Origin: Chloroflexota bacterium
GTDB taxonomy: Bacteria; Chloroflexota; Limnocylindria; QHBO01
NCBI GenBank assembly: GCA_023250255.1
Contig: JAHFBB010000034.1
Location: 1 to 7,561 of the forward strand
Direction of reading: 5' to 3'
Length of the DNA stretch: 7,561 nt
In this document: one piece after another, positions 5,073-7,561 of the stretch
Layout: every line of letters begins with the position of its first letter
Position numbering within the stretch: position 1 is the stretch's first letter
The notes under the pieces: generated by a model
What the model was told of the DNA's origin: nothing
Databases searched by the model: none
What the model saw: the letters and a program-made list of their open reading frames with translations, nothing else
Made by a program: the position numbers and the translations under genes

Positions 5073-6862
5073 CAGTAGACCCGTGGCTTCGGCTGAAACT
5101 CGGTGACAACGACCGGCTTGTAGGTCAGGTCCACCTTCCCTGACGCCGATCGTCGGGCCAGGCTGTGTCGCATCCAGTTGACGTCATCCCGGTCGGGAAA
5201 GTCCTGGCGGGCGTGAGCCCCCCGGCTCTCGGTGCGCGCCTCGGCGGAGGTGACGGCGGCTTCGGCGCAGTCGAGCAGGAAGCCGAGTTCGATGGCATCG
5301 GCCAGGTCGGTGTTATAGCGGCTGCCGTGGTCATCGAGGCGGACGGTGCGAGCACGCTCGCGGAGGCCGGCGACCTCGGAACGGCAGGCCGCAAGATCCG
5401 GACCCGTCCGATACACCCCGCAGCGACGGAACATCTCGACCTGCAACTCGTCGCGGACGACCGCGGCGCGCTCCCCTCGGTCGCTGGTCAGCAGGTCGGC
5501 CAAGGTCCCGGCGATCCGTGCTTCGGCCTCGAGATCACGGGCGGGCGCGGGGAGGTCGGCTGCGTCGCCGGCCATGGCCTTGCCGGCCCGACGGCCGAAG
5601 ACGAGGATGTCGAGCAACGAGTTGGTGCCGAGCCGGTTCGCGCCATGGACACTCACGCAGGCGCACTCCCCGGCCGCATAGAAGCCCGGCACCCGGCGCG
5701 CGATCCCATCGCCCAGGACCCGCGCATCGACATCGGTCGGAATGCCGCCCATTGCGTAGTGAGCCGTTGGCTGGATCGGAACCAGGTCGTGCAGCGGGTC
5801 CAGGCCGAAGTAGGTGCGAATGAATCCGGTCATGTCCGGCAGCTTCCGCTCGAGGACATCGGCGCCGAGGTGGCGGACGTCGAGATGGACGAAGTCCCCC
5901 CCACCGATCCCGCGCCCGGCGGCGATCTCCTGGTAGATGCTCCGGCTGACGACGTCGCGGCTGGCCAGGTCCTTCATGGTCGGCGCGTAGCGCTCCATGA
6001 AGCGCTCACCCTGCCCGTTGACCAGGAAGCCGCCCTCTCCGCGCATGGCTTCCGACAGGAGGAAGCCGAGCTTGTACATGCCGGTCGGGTGGAACTGGAA
6101 CATCTCCATGTCCTCGAGAGCCAGCCCACGTCGAAAGGCAATGGCCACCCCATCTCCGGTCAGGGTGTGGGCATTCGAGGTGACCTGGAAGATCTTGCCA
6201 AAGCCGCCGGTGGCGAACAGCACCACCGGGGCCAGGAAGACGTGGAGCTCTGAGGTGGCCAGCTCGAGGGCGATGACCCCGGACACTCGCCCGTCGGCCC
6301 CGTCGGGCATGACCAGGTCCAGGACCTGGAACTCGTCCGCGAAGGTGACCTCGCGCCGGATGCACTGCTGGTAGAGCGTCTGCAGGATGGCGTGGCCGGT
6401 CCGGTCGGCGGCGTAACACGCACGACGCACCGGTGCCTCCCCCTGGTTGCGGGTATGGCCGCCGAACCGGCGCTGGTCGATCAGGCCCTCCGGTGTCCGG
6501 TTGAACGGCATCCCAAGATGCTCGAGATCGATGATCGTTGGGGCTGCGTCCCGGCACATGATCTCGGCGGCATCCTGGTCGACGAGGTAATCGCCGCCCT
6601 TGACGGTGTCGAACCAGTGCCACTGCCAGTGGTCCTCCTCGGTGTTGCCGAGGGCCGCGCAGACCCCGCCCTGCGCGGCGCCGGTATGCGAGCGGGTGGG
6701 ATACAGCTTGGAAATCACCGCCACCCGGCTCTCGGCCCCGAGATCCTTCTTCAGTTCAAGAGCGGCATAGAGGCCGGCCCCACCGGCGCCGACAACCACC
6801 GCGTCGTGCTGGTGGATGTGCGGGACGGCGGCCGGCCCGCGCCCGACCATGGGTACGCTCAT
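5072..6862 (-). CDS. sdhA: Succinate dehydrogenase flavoprotein subunit
   Basis: SdhA oxidises succinate to fumarate with covalently bound FAD, on the cytoplasmic face of complex II. The product has 596 residues, normal for the family. The dinucleotide fold VVVGAGGAGL lies at 22-31. H59 in RSHTGAAQGG is the expected FAD-attachment histidine. Active-site residues are present: H258 and T260 in FHPTGMY, E271 in SEAMRGEGG, R302 in SRDVVSRS, H368 in TAHYAMGG and R410 in HGANRLGTNSLLD. The C-terminal helical domain ends in DLTYKPV and EFQPKPRVY. The frame is open upstream to 7192, but ATG 6862 is chosen because it overlaps the sdhD stop as ATGA (6862-6859) and the flavin fold begins 20 residues later; the upstream extension is sdhD in another frame. 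A second ATG at 6850 is possible. There is no visible Shine-Dalgarno sequence, so expression probably depends on coupling to sdhD. Confidence 0.98.
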   Translation of the reverse strand: MSVPMVGRGPAAVPHIHQHDAVVVGAGGAGLYAALELKKDLGAESRVAVISKLYPTRSHTGAAQGGVCAALGNTEEDHWQWHWFDTVKGGDYLVDQDAAEIMCRDAAPTIIDLEHLGMPFNRTPEGLIDQRRFGGHTRNQGEAPVRRACYAADRTGHAILQTLYQQCIRREVTFADEFQVLDLVMPDGADGRVSGVIALELATSELHVFLAPVVLFATGGFGKIFQVTSNAHTLTGDGVAIAFRRGLALEDMEMFQFHPTGMYKLGFLLSEAMRGEGGFLVNGQGERFMERYAPTMKDLASRDVVSRSIYQEIAAGRGIGGGDFVHLDVRHLGADVLERKLPDMTGFIRTYFGLDPLHDLVPIQPTAHYAMGGIPTDVDARVLGDGIARRVPGFYAAGECACVSVHGANRLGTNSLLDILVFGRRAGKAMAGDAADLPAPARDLEAEARIAGTLADLLTSDRGERAAVVRDELQVEMFRRCGVYRTGPDLAACRSEVAGLRERARTVRLDDHGSRYNTDLADAIELGFLLDCAEAAVTSAEARTESRGAHARQDFPDRDDVNWMRHSLARRSASGKVDLTYKPVVVTEFQPKPRVY

Positions 6863-7272
6863 ACGGGGGTCGGCTGGAAGAAGATGATCACCGCCAGCCC
6901 AAGGGCGATCCATAGCACCGCCACCACCGCCAGCAGCAGGAGCAGCGCGCTGCGGATTCCCCCGCGCCCGACGAGATCGCTGATGACCGTCCGTGCACCG
7001 TTGATCCCGTGGAGCATGGCCAGCACGAGCAGCAACCCGTCGTAGAACCGCCAGAACGGCGTCCCCCAGCGGCTGTTGACCAGGGCGAAATCGACTTCCT
7101 GACCCGCGAGGGAGACGAGCACGTGCATGATCAGCATGTGGCCCAGGGCGAGCACCACCAGCGCCAGCCCGCTGATGCGCATGAAGTACCACCAGGCGCG
7201 TTCCCGACCGCGGTCCGGAGGTCGGGGCCGGGGCGCAACATCGCGCAGCCAGACTGTTCGTCCGACGCTCAT
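6859..7272 (-). CDS. sdhD: Succinate dehydrogenase membrane anchor subunit SdhD
   Basis: This is one of two hydrophobic subunits that hold complex II in the membrane and form the quinone and haem b sites. The product has 137 residues: a charged N-terminal tail, then three membrane helices at about 33-54, 76-96 and 107-132. WWYFMRISG (27-35) contains the RxSG element associated with quinone binding. H45 and H50 in LGHMLIMHV, and H88 in LHGINGARTVISD (87-99), are candidate haem ligands; HxxNGxR is typical of actinobacterial-type anchors. The start at 7272 has GGTGGTGA a few bases upstream and lies 4 nt after the sdhC stop; the stop overlaps the sdhA start. The SdhD name, rather than SdhC, rests on gene order and on resemblance to mycobacterial Sdh2 anchors as I recall them. 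Confidence 0.93.
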   Translation of the reverse strand: MSVGRTVWLRDVAPRPRPPDRGRERAWWYFMRISGLALVVLALGHMLIMHVLVSLAGQEVDFALVNSRWGTPFWRFYDGLLLVLAMLHGINGARTVISDLVGRGGIRSALLLLLAVVAVLWIALGLAVIIFFQPTPV

Positions 7273-7276
7273 CGGC

Positions 7277-7561
7277 TCACCACCACGGGGAATAGGGCGC
7301 GATCATGATGATGCTCAGCGGGACCATCGCCACCGCGGTGGCCACGATCACTCCGTAGGTCATCGGCCGATAGAATGCGGTGCTGGCCGGCCAGAAGTCG
7401 AGCACGATCACCCGCAGCCCGTTGAGCGAGTGGTAGATCAGGGCGGCCATCAGCAGGATCTCGAGCAGGCGCGCCGGAAGATTGCGGAAGATACCGATGG
7501 CCGCGTTGTACACGTCAGGCCCGAACAGGACCATGGACGTCTCGACCACGTGCATGATCAG
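7277..7561 (-). CDS. sdhC: Succinate dehydrogenase cytochrome b subunit SdhC (N-terminus beyond right edge)
   Basis: The visible C-terminal 94 residues cover most of the last two membrane helices of the first anchor subunit. They include LIMHVVETS at the edge, GPDVYNAAIGIFRNLPARLL, then YHSLNGLRVIVLDFWP, the HxxNGxRxxxxDF haem b/anchor motif, and a final helix ending SPWW. An ATG at 7555 exists, but LI before it continues the same helix, and SdhC proteins are normally about 120-140 residues, so the true start lies outside. The stop (7279-7277) is 4 nt before sdhD, giving the order sdhC-sdhD-sdhA-sdhB. Confidence 0.92.
   Translation of the reverse strand: MIMHVVETSMVLFGPDVYNAAIGIFRNLPARLLEILLMAALIYHSLNGLRVIVLDFWPASTAFYRPMTYGVIVATAVAMVPLSIIMIAPYSPWW

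Noticed and set aside
5165..6253. Plus-strand open frame of 362 codons opposite sdhA
   Set aside because: Exact antisense of a fully conserved SdhA; long antisense frames are expected in GC-rich codon usage.
1..7561. CRISPR array, tRNA, insertion sequence or attachment site
   Set aside because: No regularly spaced repeats, cloverleaf-like segments, transposase motifs or terminal inverted repeats were found by reading both strands.

Overview
The window is GC-rich bacterial chromosome carrying mostly housekeeping genes packed closely together, with no insertion sequence, CRISPR array, tRNA or 16S/23S/5S rRNA that I can see. Lineage clues are indirect. The succinate dehydrogenase anchors resemble those of the Actinobacteria/Chloroflexota type. 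A membrane protein at 2076-3419 carries a four-cysteine CPFL...HRC...CL...CPRY pattern that I associate with Chloroflexota proteins. My best guess is a Chloroflexota member, with an actinobacterium as the alternative; this is inference, not proof.

Left part (1-1135): the start of a division and cell wall (dcw) cluster on the minus strand, mraZ followed by the 5' part of rsmH, which runs off the left edge. Upstream of mraZ is a sigma70-like promoter. Between it and the gene lie three TGGGR repeats in exact 10-bp register, a textbook MraZ autoregulatory operator.

Middle part (1099-3615): a plus-strand D,D-carboxypeptidase of the M15/VanY type, divergent from mraZ and perhaps leaderless. It converges, with one base between the stop codons, on a minus-strand membrane protein that has a cytoplasmic four-Cys segment, one membrane helix, a Pro/Ser/Thr linker and an extracytoplasmic L-type lectin domain. 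A perfect 22-bp palindrome covers the first possible start codon of the lectin gene. A doubtful small plus-strand reading frame with a damaged zinc-ribbon pattern lies between this gene and rnpB.

Right part (3617-7561): a minus-strand run, read from right to left, of sdhC (cut by the right edge), sdhD, sdhA, sdhB and an RNase HI gene, each joined to the next by a very short gap or an overlap. The RNase P RNA gene rnpB follows after a 14-nt gap and has its own -10 element. The four sdh products form respiratory complex II (succinate:quinone oxidoreductase). The RNase HI gene overlaps the sdhB stop codon and is probably co-translated with it, so a respiratory operon appears joined to two RNA-related genes.

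The least explained elements are the transmembrane lectin with its cytoplasmic Cys cluster and the 22-bp palindrome in front of it. I do not see a clearly new multi-gene system in this window.
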